Shown here piece after piece: positions 42,509 to 51,928 of a stretch of DNA of 64,000 nt. Source of the stretch: Bacillota bacterium (GTDB lineage Bacteria > Bacillota > Clostridia > Christensenellales > SZUA-584); contig JAEYPS010000025.1 of NCBI GenBank assembly GCA_023410475.1, positions 186,001-250,000 of the forward strand, read 5' to 3'. Position 1 is the stretch's first letter, and every line of letters starts with the position of its first letter. A program made the position numbers and the translations under genes. The notes under the pieces were generated by a model that worked only from the letters and a program-made list of their open reading frames with translations, searched no databases and was not told where the DNA came from.

Positions 42509-43495
42509 TTATTCCAGATCGAGCATGGCCATAGTCGCCGGCATTTCGTGACCGGTGTTCACTTTGTCCGGCCCCGTAACAAGATCAAAGCACGATATTA
42601 CTATTTTGTCCTGCCATATGCACGGTTCGCCGGGCTGGTCGAGCTCGCCGTTAAACCCGTCCGAATCCGGGCTTTGCGCGATGCGCGTTACTTTCCCGTC
42701 CGGAGTGACCTTCGCTATGGCGTTAGCTGAAAAGTCGGCGATATAAAGATTGCCGTTTTTGTCGAATATCATGCCGTCGGTCGTCTTAAGCTGAGTGGCA
42801 TCCTTTGCCCATACCTTGTTATCCTTTACGCTTCCGTCTTCATTGAACGTTATTTTGTGCACCGCTCCGTCCCCGAAATTGCCGACATACAGGTTGCCCT
42901 GCGAATCGATTTCGATTCCGTCCGCGCCGTATTGGTCGTCAGGATTGAGCGTTAAGAATGTGGTCAGGATATTGGGGTCGTCAAGCGTGTTGGTGACCTT
43001 GATGTCCTCGTCGTCGAGATGGAATCTGTACACGCAGCTTACGAGCAGCCCGGAAGGGTCTTTGACGCTTGTCATAAGGCTCTGCGTAACATACATGTAA
43101 TCGCCGCGAATGCGTATACCGTTTGGATGCTCCATACCGTACGCTACCACCGTGGTCTTCACCACGATGCCATCCGCTATGCGCAGCCTCAGCATCCGTC
43201 CTTTTCCGAATACCTCGGGCTTGCCCGACCAGCCCTGATTGTCGCATATGTAGATGTCCCAGTCCGGTCCAAACGCGATTCCCATAGGCCGAGCGTACCC
43301 CGTTTCGGGATGCACGGGCACGTCGACCCATTTTTGTATATTGCGCTGCTTGTCTATCCTCAGAAGGAAGCCCTTCATGCTGTCGTCCGCAAAATTCGGG
43401 CACGAGAGTATCAGGTTGCCCTCCTTATCTATCGCCATACCGTCGGGCGTGCAGACATATTCGGGCAGCAGGCAGAACAGTTTTGATTGCTGCAT
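42509..43495 (-). CDS. SMP-30/gluconolactonase-like beta-propeller protein
   Basis: A 328-residue six-bladed propeller of the SMP-30/gluconolaconase/NHL type. Repeats of the form DG-x-x-x-D-x-x-GNLY are visible three times (DGMAIDKEGNLI, DGIEIDSQGNLYVGNFG, DGMIFDKNGNLYIADF). Such proteins hydrolyse sugar lactones using a bound divalent metal. There is no signal peptide. It is the last gene of the operon that has an alcohol dehydrogenase, a GldA-like enzyme and an aldo/keto reductase, so a lactone formed by sugar oxidation is a reasonable substrate. A purely binding role is possible. Confidence 0.8.
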   Translation of the reverse strand: MQQSKLFCLLPEYVCTPDGMAIDKEGNLILSCPNFADDSMKGFLLRIDKQRNIQKWVDVPVHPETGYARPMGIAFGPDWDIYICDNQGWSGKPEVFGKGRMLRLRIADGIVVKTTVVAYGMEHPNGIRIRGDYMYVTQSLMTSVKDPSGLLVSCVYRFHLDDEDIKVTNTLDDPNILTTFLTLNPDDQYGADGIEIDSQGNLYVGNFGDGAVHKITFNEDGSVKDNKVWAKDATQLKTTDGMIFDKNGNLYIADFSANAIAKVTPDGKVTRIAQSPDSDGFNGELDQPGEPCIWQDKIVISCFDLVTGPDKVNTGHEMPATMAMLDLE

Positions 43496-43512
43496 AAATA
43501 TTTCCCTCCTTG

Positions 43513-45033
43513 TTATTCGATGCCGGCGAGCTGTCCGTAGATGCTCTCCAGCGCATAGTATGTGTTGTTGAAGATGGGAATAATCTTTTTATATTCCTTA
43601 ACATTCTGCGTGTTAGGCTCGATTACCTCTGTGACGCTGTTGAATTTTTCAGCTTCATGGAAGCCGGACAGCGCGCCTATACCCACACCGGCCGTCACGG
43701 CAGCCCCCATCGAGGTCGCTTCCTCGAGAGACGCCATTTTTAATATGTTCATTCCAAATATATCGGCAAGCATCTGCCTTTGCACAAGACCTTTCGCCAT
43801 GCCTCCGATCACTATCATCTCTTTAATATCTATCTGCATTTTTAGTATGTCCAGTATGATATTGAGATTCATGAAAATACCCTCGACCACGCTCCTTAGC
43901 ATGTCGCTTCGGCTGTGCTCCATCTTTAGCCCAACAAACGCGCCTCTGGCATTGGGGTTCCACCTCGGGCTCCTCTCTCCCAGAAGATACGGCAGGAACA
44001 AAAGGCCGTTGGAAGCGGGTTTTGATTTTTCTACTTCCTTGTCTATCAAAACGTACGGGCTCACACCCTCGCCCGCGGCAATGAGCTGCTCATATTTGCA
44101 GATCTCGTTCTTTACCCACGAGAACGCCGCTCCCGCCGTCTGCATCGTGCCGCAGGGAGCGATATATCCGGGCACGACATGCGCCCAGTTAAACGTTCGC
44201 ATCTCCGGGTCGAATACAGGTTGTTTTGTTGTGGTGCATATCCACGACGACGAGCCGAGGCAGTTATACGTCCGGCCTTCGGACACCGAGCCGGCGCCCA
44301 CCGACGCACACATGCCGTCTCCTCCGCCCAGCACGACCTTGGTGCCCACGGCAAGGCCGCATTCTTCGGCGACCTTCGATGTTATCTCCCCCGCTATATA
44401 GGTAGAGGGTTTGGCTTCGGGCAGCTTATCGGTATCTATGCCAATAGCGTCAAGTATCTTTGAGGACCACTCAAACTTGTTGATGTCGAAGGCGTTCGTG
44501 CCCGACGCGTCCGAATAATCGGTGACGAACTTGCCCGTCATCCTGTAGATGATATAGTCCTTTGCGTTGAGCATCTTGTAGGTGTTTTTATAGATATCCG
44601 GCTCGTTGTTTTTCACCCACATAAGCTTTTCGATGCTGTATGAGCTGCTAATCCTGTGCCCTACTGTTTTATAAAACTCGTCAGGCGAGAGCCTGCTCCT
44701 TATAAACTCCTCTTCTCTTGTCGCGCGCATATCCGCCCAGATGATGGACGGGCGAAGCGGCACCCCGCTTTTATCGACACACAGACACCCCATCATCTGT
44801 CCCGAAAATGACACCGCAAGAACATCCTGCTTATTTATACCTGCGAGCAATTCCTTCGTGCTTTTGCATATGGCGTTCCACCAGTCGTCAGGGTTCTGCT
44901 CCACCCAGTTCGAGTTGAAATAATTCGTGTCGTATGTGCTGACGCTGCTGCTTATCAGTGTTCCGTCCAGATCGTACAATGTCGCTTTGTTACCGGACGT
45001 GCCGAGGTCGTGCGCCAATAAGTATTTTTGCAT
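43513..45033 (-). CDS. FGGY-family carbohydrate kinase, xylulokinase-like
   Basis: A 506-residue kinase. The phosphate loop is LLAHDLGTSGNKATLYDLDG (5-24), the catalytic region GGGDGMCASVGAGS and the C-terminal signature MIVIGGMAKGLVQRQMLADI. Blocks such as AISFSGQMMGC-like LAVSFSGQMMGCL and WADMRATREEEF resemble D-xylulokinase. It sits 45 bases after the GldA-like gene and 17 bases before the SMP-30 gene. The predicted substrate is a ketose produced by the dehydrogenases in the same operon. Confidence 0.86.
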   Translation of the reverse strand: MQKYLLAHDLGTSGNKATLYDLDGTLISSSVSTYDTNYFNSNWVEQNPDDWWNAICKSTKELLAGINKQDVLAVSFSGQMMGCLCVDKSGVPLRPSIIWADMRATREEEFIRSRLSPDEFYKTVGHRISSSYSIEKLMWVKNNEPDIYKNTYKMLNAKDYIIYRMTGKFVTDYSDASGTNAFDINKFEWSSKILDAIGIDTDKLPEAKPSTYIAGEITSKVAEECGLAVGTKVVLGGGDGMCASVGAGSVSEGRTYNCLGSSSWICTTTKQPVFDPEMRTFNWAHVVPGYIAPCGTMQTAGAAFSWVKNEICKYEQLIAAGEGVSPYVLIDKEVEKSKPASNGLLFLPYLLGERSPRWNPNARGAFVGLKMEHSRSDMLRSVVEGIFMNLNIILDILKMQIDIKEMIVIGGMAKGLVQRQMLADIFGMNILKMASLEEATSMGAAVTAGVGIGALSGFHEAEKFNSVTEVIEPNTQNVKEYKKIIPIFNNTYYALESIYGQLAGIE

Positions 45034-45078
45034 ATCGTATACCTTAAGCCTTAATTATTTTGATCGTTTTACGTCTGG

Positions 45079-46191
45079 TTACAGGTTCTTGTAATAGTGT
45101 CCAAGCGCGTTCGCGCCCATCACCGCGCTGTAGACTTCCTCCGCCGTGATAAGAAACGGCTCTGCGTTCCAGAAAGAGTGCATAGAGGTTTCCGCGATGG
45201 TGCGTACATTGGCTTCCGTTGCCTCTATGCCCATATCTTCCAACGTGACCGGCAGACCGACGCCGAGATTGAATACTATAACCTCTTCGATCTCTTCCAT
45301 AGGCTTGTCTTCGGCCACCAATTGGCATATCACTCCGAACGCGCAGCGCTCGCCGTGCAGCGTCTTTGCTCCCTCGGGCAGCGCCGTTATGCCGTCTCCC
45401 ACCGAATGAGCCCCGGCGCAGCCCGTGTTTTCAAACCCAAGGCCGCTGAGCAGCGTGTTTGCTTCGATGATATTCTCAACCGCCTCGGTGCAGATGCCCT
45501 GCTCTGCCGCGAGCTTAGCTTTCAGTCCGTCTTCAAGCAATATGTCGTAGCAAAGCTCGGCAATGGCCATCGCCACCTTGGGGCGCCTGTATCCTCCGGA
45601 TATATAGTTCGGCGAATCGGATTCGTCGTTGGCCCGCGCTTCAAAGTAAGTAGAGAGCGCGTCGCCCATACCGGATACGAGATACCGTATCGGCGCTTTT
45701 GTGATGACGTCGCTGTCCATCAGCACGATGTTAGGGCTTCCTATATAATGGCGCGCGTGACTGTGCTCGCCGTTTTCCTTATAGATGACCGAAAGCGCGC
45801 TGCACGGCGCGTCCGTCGAGGCCGTTGTCGGCGCGATGATAACAGGCGTATGGAAATTGTCCGCAACAGCCTTGGCAGTATCGAGCGTTTTGCCGCCGCC
45901 TATGCCCACCACGACCTCCGGCCCGAATCCCCTGGCGATATCCGTCATTCTCTCTATCTCTTTTTCGGATGTCTCACCGCCGAACTTCGCCGTGAGAATA
46001 TCGCTGCCGGTGCCCGCATAGAGCTCAGTGTATTTCTTGGTGTATTCTTCAAAGAAAAAACCGTCGATTATAAGGTAGACCTTTTTTCCGTAAAGCTCGG
46101 TGTATCTGCAAAGATTGTCAAGCTCTCCCGGACCTTGAAAATATCTGCCCGGCGATCCGAATCCTCTTGTATGCTTTTGTATATGCGGCAT
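45079..46191 (-). CDS. gldA: Glycerol-dehydrogenase-like iron/zinc alcohol dehydrogenase
   Basis: A 370-residue metal-dependent dehydrogenase of the GldA branch, starting at ATG 46191 after GGGAGG. NAD-binding motif GIGGGKTLDTAKAVAD, then IAPTTASTDAPCSAL. Metal ligands are Asp in SGMGDALSTYFEA, His in CAGAHSVGDGI and His in LHGERCAFG. GldA oxidises glycerol to dihydroxyacetone, but neighbours (FGGY kinase, zinc dehydrogenase, sugar importer) suggest a longer polyol oxidised to a ketose. Length matches the family. Confidence 0.85.
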   Translation of the reverse strand: MPHIQKHTRGFGSPGRYFQGPGELDNLCRYTELYGKKVYLIIDGFFFEEYTKKYTELYAGTGSDILTAKFGGETSEKEIERMTDIARGFGPEVVVGIGGGKTLDTAKAVADNFHTPVIIAPTTASTDAPCSALSVIYKENGEHSHARHYIGSPNIVLMDSDVITKAPIRYLVSGMGDALSTYFEARANDESDSPNYISGGYRRPKVAMAIAELCYDILLEDGLKAKLAAEQGICTEAVENIIEANTLLSGLGFENTGCAGAHSVGDGITALPEGAKTLHGERCAFGVICQLVAEDKPMEEIEEVIVFNLGVGLPVTLEDMGIEATEANVRTIAETSMHSFWNAEPFLITAEEVYSAVMGANALGHYYKNL

Positions 46192-46257
46192 AATAATTCC
46201 TCCCGATAATATGGCGTGCACTGCGAAGCGGGTGCCCCGCAGTGCACCGTTCTTTGA

Positions 46258-47304
46258 TTAATACTTTATGACTATCTTCTTGCAGGGTTGTTTCTTCTCG
46301 ATTATGTCAAACGCGCTGAGTATGTCTTTGAATTCGATTACGTGCGATATGAAGTCGCGTGGGTTTATGAGCCCAAGGCTTATCCAGTTCATTATCTCAT
46401 TATGTGCCGCCGCTTCCTCTACCTTGTCGGGAAACTGCTGGAAATTAAGCTTCCAATTATACGGCGCTTTGCTCCAGTCAAGCTCCACCGAAAGATTGGG
46501 CGATATGCCGTAAACGCATATGGTGCCGCCGTCTTTGATGAGCTTCATACCTTCATTGATAAGCGCGTTGATACCCACAGCGTCCAAAGAGAAGTCCACG
46601 CCGTCTTTGCATAGCTCACGTACCATTTGGGCGGGGTCAGCGTTCATGCTGTTAAACGCGTAATCTGCGCCCGCTTTTTTTGCTTCCTCAAGCTTTTCGT
46701 CAACGATATCGAACAGTATTATGGGCGCCATGCCGAGTATCTTTGCGAACTTGACGAACGAAAGTCCGACAGGCCCCGCGCCGAATATCGCTACGCTCTT
46801 GCCCGGGCCGAAGCCGAATTTTTTGGCGGCCGCCAGAACCTCTCTGAATGTGATTATCATCGTGGCGTCTACAGGGTCGATGTCTCTTGGCAGCTTGCTC
46901 TGGGTATAGTAAAACTCTCCGAAGCCGTCGCTGCCCGGACCGCGGCCGTTGTTGGCCATCGCCTTCCAGTCGCCGCAAATGGCATATTCGGAATAAGCGC
47001 CCCAGTATGAGGAGTAGCCCACGGGCGGGTTTTCAATGAACGGAAGCATTATCTTATCGCCTACCTCAAAACCGGTGACATTTTTGCCTACCTTGACTAC
47101 CTCGCCTATCCCCTCATGGCCGAGCAGACAGGGATACTCTGACGTGTCAATGTTCTTGAACTTTCCGTGGAGTATCTTTGTATCCGTGCCGTTGCATACG
47201 CCGCATGCCAGCGTTTTCACAAGAACCTTGTTGTCTTCGCACTCGGGCATGGGAACTTCAACGACCTCTAGCTTTAAATCCTTTGTGACCGCTAAACTCT
47301 TCAT
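46258..47304 (-). CDS. Zinc-type (MDR) alcohol/polyol dehydrogenase
   Basis: A 348-residue medium-chain dehydrogenase from ATG 47304, with AAAGGAGAAG upstream. The catalytic zinc ligands are Cys (ACGVCNGTD) and the His-Glu pair (LLGHEGIGEV); the Rossmann loop is IFGAGPVGLSFVKFAK. The four-cysteine structural zinc lobe of many MDR members is absent. It resembles sorbitol/threonine-dehydrogenase-like enzymes and lies 13 bases after an aldo/keto reductase gene. I infer NAD-linked oxidation of an imported polyol or reduction of a sugar. Confidence 0.88.
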   Translation of the reverse strand: MKSLAVTKDLKLEVVEVPMPECEDNKVLVKTLACGVCNGTDTKILHGKFKNIDTSEYPCLLGHEGIGEVVKVGKNVTGFEVGDKIMLPFIENPPVGYSSYWGAYSEYAICGDWKAMANNGRGPGSDGFGEFYYTQSKLPRDIDPVDATMIITFREVLAAAKKFGFGPGKSVAIFGAGPVGLSFVKFAKILGMAPIILFDIVDEKLEEAKKAGADYAFNSMNADPAQMVRELCKDGVDFSLDAVGINALINEGMKLIKDGGTICVYGISPNLSVELDWSKAPYNWKLNFQQFPDKVEEAAAHNEIMNWISLGLINPRDFISHVIEFKDILSAFDIIEKKQPCKKIVIKY

Positions 47305-47317
47305 GTTCGCTTCTCCT

Positions 47318-48133
47318 TTAAAAAAATGTGTCGGGGTCAGCGTGAAGACGCTGGCCTTTGTTGATTTTGCGGATGCTCTCCATCTGCTCGTCCGTAAGCT
47401 CAAAATCAAATATCTCAAAGTTTTCTTTCTGCCTTTGCGCGTTCACCGATTTGGGCAATACGCGTATTCCGTTTTGAATGAGGAAGCGGAGCGCGACCTG
47501 TGCGGGCGTCTTGCCGTGCGCGTCAGCGATGTCCTCCAGCGCCTTCTCTTTCAGCATGTTGCTGCCGTACCCAAGCGGCGCCCAGGCTTCAACGAGTATC
47601 GAATGCTCCCTGCAAAACTCTATAGTCTTATAATCCATGTAATAGCAATGCGCTTCTATCTGGTTGACCATCGGAGGCACGCTGCAGTTTTCAAGGAGCA
47701 CCTCAAGATGATGCGTCATGAAATTGCTGACACCTATCGCTCTTATCTTTTTGCCGGCGTAAAGCTCCTCAAACGCTTTCCATGTGTCTAAAAACTTATC
47801 CTTGCCCGGCCAGTGCACCAGATAAAGATCGATGTAATCCGTCTCGAGCTGCGAAAGTGTAACGTCAAACGCTTTTTTTGTGCTCTCAAAGCCCTGAAAC
47901 GCGTTCCACAGCTTGTCGGTGATAAACAGCTCTTTTCTGTCCCTGTCCGCGATCGCCTTGGCGATATCTTTGCCATTCTCGTATATCCACGCGGTGTCAA
48001 AGCTCGTATAGCCTATATCAAGAGCTGACTTTACCGCCTGCCGCAGCGTATCGGCTGACGAGCGGAACGTGCCGAGACCTATCATGGGGATCTCTACGCC
48101 GCCCGGCAGCAGAGCGGATTGAACTTTACTCAT
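47318..48133 (-). CDS. Aldo/keto reductase
   Basis: A 271-residue AKR of the 2,5-diketogluconate-reductase-like type with catalytic Asp46, Tyr51, Lys74 and His107 (LVHWPG), plus IRAIGVSNF and cofactor segment LPKSVNAQRQKENF. It is encoded directly after the permease gene and before two dehydrogenases. Together these redox enzymes could shuttle the imported compound between aldose, polyol and ketose before phosphorylation. It is shorter than, and in a different AKR branch from, the enzyme at 6062-7006. Confidence 0.9.
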   Translation of the reverse strand: MSKVQSALLPGGVEIPMIGLGTFRSSADTLRQAVKSALDIGYTSFDTAWIYENGKDIAKAIADRDRKELFITDKLWNAFQGFESTKKAFDVTLSQLETDYIDLYLVHWPGKDKFLDTWKAFEELYAGKKIRAIGVSNFMTHHLEVLLENCSVPPMVNQIEAHCYYMDYKTIEFCREHSILVEAWAPLGYGSNMLKEKALEDIADAHGKTPAQVALRFLIQNGIRVLPKSVNAQRQKENFEIFDFELTDEQMESIRKINKGQRLHADPDTFF

Positions 48134-48149
48134 TTTATGTCTCCTCCGT

Positions 48150-49145
48150 TTACTTTACTATCCTGTTGCGTATCGTTCTGTCGACCGACAGAGAGACCGC
48201 GCCTATGACCACAAATCCAAACACTATGTCCTGCCAGAATACGTCCACGCCCGCGAATATCATACCGTTCTTTATTACTGAAACCATGAACACTCCGAGC
48301 ACAGTGCCCAGCACCGAGCCCTTTCCTCCCGTAAGTGCCGTGCCTCCTAGAGCCACCGACGCGATGACAAGCAGCGTAAACGTATTGCCCACTGTGGGCG
48401 CAGAGCTGATAAGCTTTGCCACCAGGAATATTGAGCCGAGTGCCGCGCAGACTCCGCCCAGCACAAAGGCGATTATTTTTGTACGGTTTATCTTGATGCC
48501 TGCCATGCGCGCCGCGCGCTCGTTGCCGCCTATGGCATAGAGCGCTTTTCCGAAGTTGGTCTTTGACTGCAGCACATAGAATACAGCGACGATGACCAGC
48601 GCCAGTATAAGCGGAAGGCCTACGACCCCAAAGCTTATCTTAGACCAGTCTACCGCGGGCCTTAACAGTTTGGGTATCGACACAGGCGCGCTGCTTATCA
48701 GCAAAGCTACCGAGCGCCACACCGACATAAACCCGAGCGACGCGATGAAGGAAGGAAGTTTAAGATATACATGGAAGCACCCGAGCATGAACCCTGCCAG
48801 CGCTCCGAAGGCGAGCGAGATACCGAACGCCATCACCGTTGAGCCGAAAATGCTTTCATTTTCCGCAAAAAACGATATCATCAGATGAACCGTCAGTACG
48901 TTGACGACCGAGCACACAGCTCCGACAGACAGGTCCACTGACCCGAGGAGCAGTATAAACGTGGCTCCGCACGCCATTATCATCAGCGGCGCCGTGTCGC
49001 TCAGCAGCGAGCTTAAATTAGCTCCGCTTAAAAAGCCCGGTTCAATGAGCCAAAACACGAGAACCAGCAGCACTATGGCCGAAAAACTGAAATATTTCAT
49101 CAGCCGGCTTGTTTTGTTTTTCGCTGTAATTATCTTCTTGTTCAT
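48150..49145 (-). CDS. RbsC-type sugar ABC transporter permease
   Basis: A CUT2 permease of about 331 residues (ATG 49145, after AAAGGTGA; an upstream GTG is less well placed). Family blocks are LLLGSVDLSVGAVCSV, AIGGNERAARMAGIKI and ASVALGGTALTGGKGSV. It is the third transport gene of the operon after a permease and the ATPase. With the permease at 50707-51726 it probably makes a heteromeric channel. Confidence 0.92.
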   Translation of the reverse strand: MNKKIITAKNKTSRLMKYFSFSAIVLLVLVFWLIEPGFLSGANLSSLLSDTAPLMIMACGATFILLLGSVDLSVGAVCSVVNVLTVHLMISFFAENESIFGSTVMAFGISLAFGALAGFMLGCFHVYLKLPSFIASLGFMSVWRSVALLISSAPVSIPKLLRPAVDWSKISFGVVGLPLILALVIVAVFYVLQSKTNFGKALYAIGGNERAARMAGIKINRTKIIAFVLGGVCAALGSIFLVAKLISSAPTVGNTFTLLVIASVALGGTALTGGKGSVLGTVLGVFMVSVIKNGMIFAGVDVFWQDIVFGFVVIGAVSLSVDRTIRNRIVK

Positions 49146-49161
49146 ATTTTCGCTCACCTTT

Positions 49162-50688
49162 CTACATCATTAGCGTGACAACGTCGACCTGGCTGAGCTT
49201 GTTTGAGGCAGGAGATTCGAGTTCGCCTGTTACCATACCGTCTCTCATAACAATAACCCTGTTCGACATGCCGATGCATTCGTCGAGCGTATCGCCCAGC
49301 AGTATAACGGATTTGCCATGCCTGACAATTTCACGGATCAGCGAGTATATCTCTTCCTTTGCGCCCACGTCAACTCCGCGCGTCGGGTGGTTGAGTATCA
49401 GCACGTCGCACTCGCTTGCCAAAGCACGGGCGAACACTACCTTTTGCTGATTGCCGCCCGAGAGCTGCATCGTCAGCTCATCGTTGCCTTTTGTTTTGAT
49501 GTTGAGTTTGTCTATCCATTTATCTGTTTGCGCTATTGTCTTTTTGTTGGAAATAAACGGGCCCGCGCAAGGCTTTTTGAGCTGCGACATACATATATTC
49601 TCGCCTACCGAGAGCGTCGAGACTATACCCTCCACAAGCCTTTCCTTCGGTACCATGAGCACCCTTTTTTTAAGCGCTTCCGCCGGGCTTTTAAAGCTGA
49701 CGCGCTTGCCTTTGAGGTAATATTCTCCGCTTGTGGCCATATCGTCGCCGCAAAGCACAGAGCAGATGTCCTCCTTGCCCGAGCCTACGACGCCCGCGAT
49801 GCCGAGTATCTCACCTTTGTGCAGCTTGAAGCTAACATGCTTGAACACTCCTGCGAGGCCAAGGTCTTTGCATTCTATAACGACTTCCTCTTCAGGCTCG
49901 CGCTGTTCGTTTATCTTGTAATACTCTGTTGTTGTCGAGCGGCCCACCATCATCTCATAAAGCATTCTCTCGTTGGCGTCCCGGGTCGCCACTTCGCCCG
50001 CGTTCATGCCGTCCTTATAGACGAATATCCTGTCGGTTATCTCCAATACCTCGTCAAGCCGGTGGGACACGAATATGACAGAGTGGCCCATGGCCGTCAG
50101 CTTTTTGATTTCTTTGAACAGAGCCTTTACTTCATCCTCGTTGAGCAGCGAGGTAGGCTCGTCGAGCAGTATCAGGCAATGCTCTTTGCCGGCCCTTAGC
50201 GACACGTTGACGACCTTTGCGATCTCGATCATCTGCCTCGTGGCAAAGTTGAATTCAATCACCTTTTTGCGAGGCGCGATGCCGGACGCGCCTACGTTAT
50301 CGAGCGCCTGCTGCGCAGCCGCGTACATCTTCTTCCAGTTCACGGCGATGCCTGAGCGAAAATCCTTCTCGTATCCAAAGAATATGTTTTGCCCCACAGA
50401 CAGGTTGGTGATAAGCGACTGCTCCTGAAAAACCATACCGATGCCAAGAGCGTTGGCGTCCATAGGAGTTTTGGGCGCGTAGATCTGCCCGTCCATCACC
50501 ATTTCACCGCCGGACTGCGGATGAACGCCTATTATGATTTTGAGAAGCGTCGATTTGCCCGCCCCGTTTTCGCCTATCAGGCCGACTACCTCTCCCTTCC
50601 TGATATCAAAGTCCACACCCTTCAAAGCCTGTGTGCCATGAAAGGATTTCGTAATGTTTTTAGCGTAAAACAGCACATTGTTATCCAT
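49162..50688 (-). CDS. RbsA-type sugar ABC transporter ATP-binding protein
   Basis: A 508-residue double ATPase. The first domain is intact: Walker A GENGAGKSTLLK and Walker B LILLDEPTSLLNEDE. In the second domain the signature LSGGNQQKVVFARAL is intact but the Walker B reads LILNHPTRGVDVG, with Asn-His in place of Asp-Glu, so hydrolysis there should be lost or weak. Walker A of this domain is also degenerate (GVVGSGKEDI). AGGAGA precedes the ATG. It drives the two neighbouring permeases. Confidence 0.93.
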   Translation of the reverse strand: MDNNVLFYAKNITKSFHGTQALKGVDFDIRKGEVVGLIGENGAGKSTLLKIIIGVHPQSGGEMVMDGQIYAPKTPMDANALGIGMVFQEQSLITNLSVGQNIFFGYEKDFRSGIAVNWKKMYAAAQQALDNVGASGIAPRKKVIEFNFATRQMIEIAKVVNVSLRAGKEHCLILLDEPTSLLNEDEVKALFKEIKKLTAMGHSVIFVSHRLDEVLEITDRIFVYKDGMNAGEVATRDANERMLYEMMVGRSTTTEYYKINEQREPEEEVVIECKDLGLAGVFKHVSFKLHKGEILGIAGVVGSGKEDICSVLCGDDMATSGEYYLKGKRVSFKSPAEALKKRVLMVPKERLVEGIVSTLSVGENICMSQLKKPCAGPFISNKKTIAQTDKWIDKLNIKTKGNDELTMQLSGGNQQKVVFARALASECDVLILNHPTRGVDVGAKEEIYSLIREIVRHGKSVILLGDTLDECIGMSNRVIVMRDGMVTGELESPASNKLSQVDVVTLMM

Positions 50689-50706
50689 GTCGTTTCTCCT
50701 TTCAGG

Positions 50707-51726
50707 CTACTTGCTGATTACCTTACGTCCGCGCACTACCGTCAATGAAACCGCCGCAAGAATGATAAGGCCTTCTATAGCGCTGTTGACATACGGGTTT
50801 ACCTGCAATATGGCAAGGCCGTTATTGAGCACAACCATTATGAGCACGCCAACAATGGTTTTTTGCACGCCGCCTTTGCCGCCCGCGAGCGCCGTTCCGC
50901 CCGCGACGACCGCCGCCTGCGCAGGGAACATCAATCCTTCGCCAATCTGCGACTGCCCCTGCCCGAGCCTTATGGCTCCCAGCACGCCGGCTATTCCGAA
51001 CAGCAGCCCTGCCAACACAAACACCTTAATCTTTACCCTGTCTACGTTTACGCCCACGCTTCTCGGTATGTTCTCATCTGTGCCTACCGCGAAGATGTGC
51101 CTTCCGAACGGAGTGTATTCCTGAATGAAGTACGCAACCGCCACCATAACAAGGGCCACCCATGTAATGAACGGTATCTCCAAAAACGCCGCCTTGGGCA
51201 AAGCTATCATCACTTCATCGGCAAGGCTGGCCGGGATGCCTCCGTAAGAGAGTATCGCGAAACCTTTACAGATATACATGAATCCGAACGAGACCATAAA
51301 CGATGGGATTTTCAGCTTGACATGTATCACGCCTATAAGAAAACCGACAAGCACGCTTGCCGCGATTGCTATCAGCACGCCGAAGATGCCAAGGTTGCTC
51401 TCGTTTTTTGTGTTGAGTACCAATATGGACAAAAACGAACCCGCCATTCCGACAGTCCCGTCGATCGACAGGTCAATGCTTCCGAGTATTATTACAAACG
51501 TCAGACCGCTCGCTATCAGCAGCGGTATAGCAAGCTGGTTAAGTATCGCCACCAGATTGTTGAACGAGGCGAACTCGCTCCCCGTAGCGAGTGTGAAGGC
51601 CAGTATGATGACCAGCAGCACCGATATAGGAGCGTATCTTATTATCTGCTCACGACGATGCTCTGCTTTTATCTTTACAGCAAATTCATCCGTAATGGAC
51701 AGTCCGCTTTCTTTTTGCATGTTCAT
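50707..51726 (-). CDS. RbsC-type sugar ABC transporter permease
   Basis: A CUT2 permease of about 339 residues. I start it at ATG 51726 because CGGAG lies 7 bases upstream; a TTG 18 bases further out is unlikely. Blocks include ILGSIDLSIDGTVGMAGS, AVGTDENIPRSVGVNV and VVAGGTALAGGKGGV. The second block departs from the usual GGN-x-x-A-A-x-L-S-G pattern. It follows the binding-protein gene after a gap with a perfect stem-loop. Confidence 0.92.
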   Translation of the reverse strand: MNMQKESGLSITDEFAVKIKAEHRREQIIRYAPISVLLVIILAFTLATGSEFASFNNLVAILNQLAIPLLIASGLTFVIILGSIDLSIDGTVGMAGSFLSILVLNTKNESNLGIFGVLIAIAASVLVGFLIGVIHVKLKIPSFMVSFGFMYICKGFAILSYGGIPASLADEVMIALPKAAFLEIPFITWVALVMVAVAYFIQEYTPFGRHIFAVGTDENIPRSVGVNVDRVKIKVFVLAGLLFGIAGVLGAIRLGQGQSQIGEGLMFPAQAAVVAGGTALAGGKGGVQKTIVGVLIMVVLNNGLAILQVNPYVNSAIEGLIILAAVSLTVVRGRKVISK

Positions 51727-51864
51727 TTTCTTAGCTCCGATCAAAAATGAAATTTTTTAACTTGAGACCTTTAGTTTACCTTTACGCCTTGGGGTGAGAA
51801 GCCCGTCGGCCGACTTAATTGATATGAGTTTCTTGCGCAGAATCCTTATGCCTGACGTTGCCGT

Positions 51865-51891
51865 GCAGCAAGGGGGTCTGCCCCTTGCTGC
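51865..51891 (-). other. Intercistronic stem-loop after binding-protein gene
   Basis: GCAGCAAGGGG (51865-51875) and CCCCTTGCTGC (51881-51891) form a perfect 11-base stem with a 5-base loop, 37 bases beyond the binding-protein stop. Outer ACGTT/AACGT bases may extend it. No U-run follows, so partial attenuation or 3'-end protection is more likely than full termination. Confidence 0.72.
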
Positions 51892-51928
51892 TTTCGCCAA
51901 CGTTCTCAAAAGCCCTAAAGGTCTGTCA

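Noticed and set aside
45097..46209. 370-codon plus-strand open frame opposite the GldA-like gene
   Set aside because: No recognisable motif and a composition typical of reverse-frame artefacts. The minus-strand GldA motifs and operon spacing are decisive.
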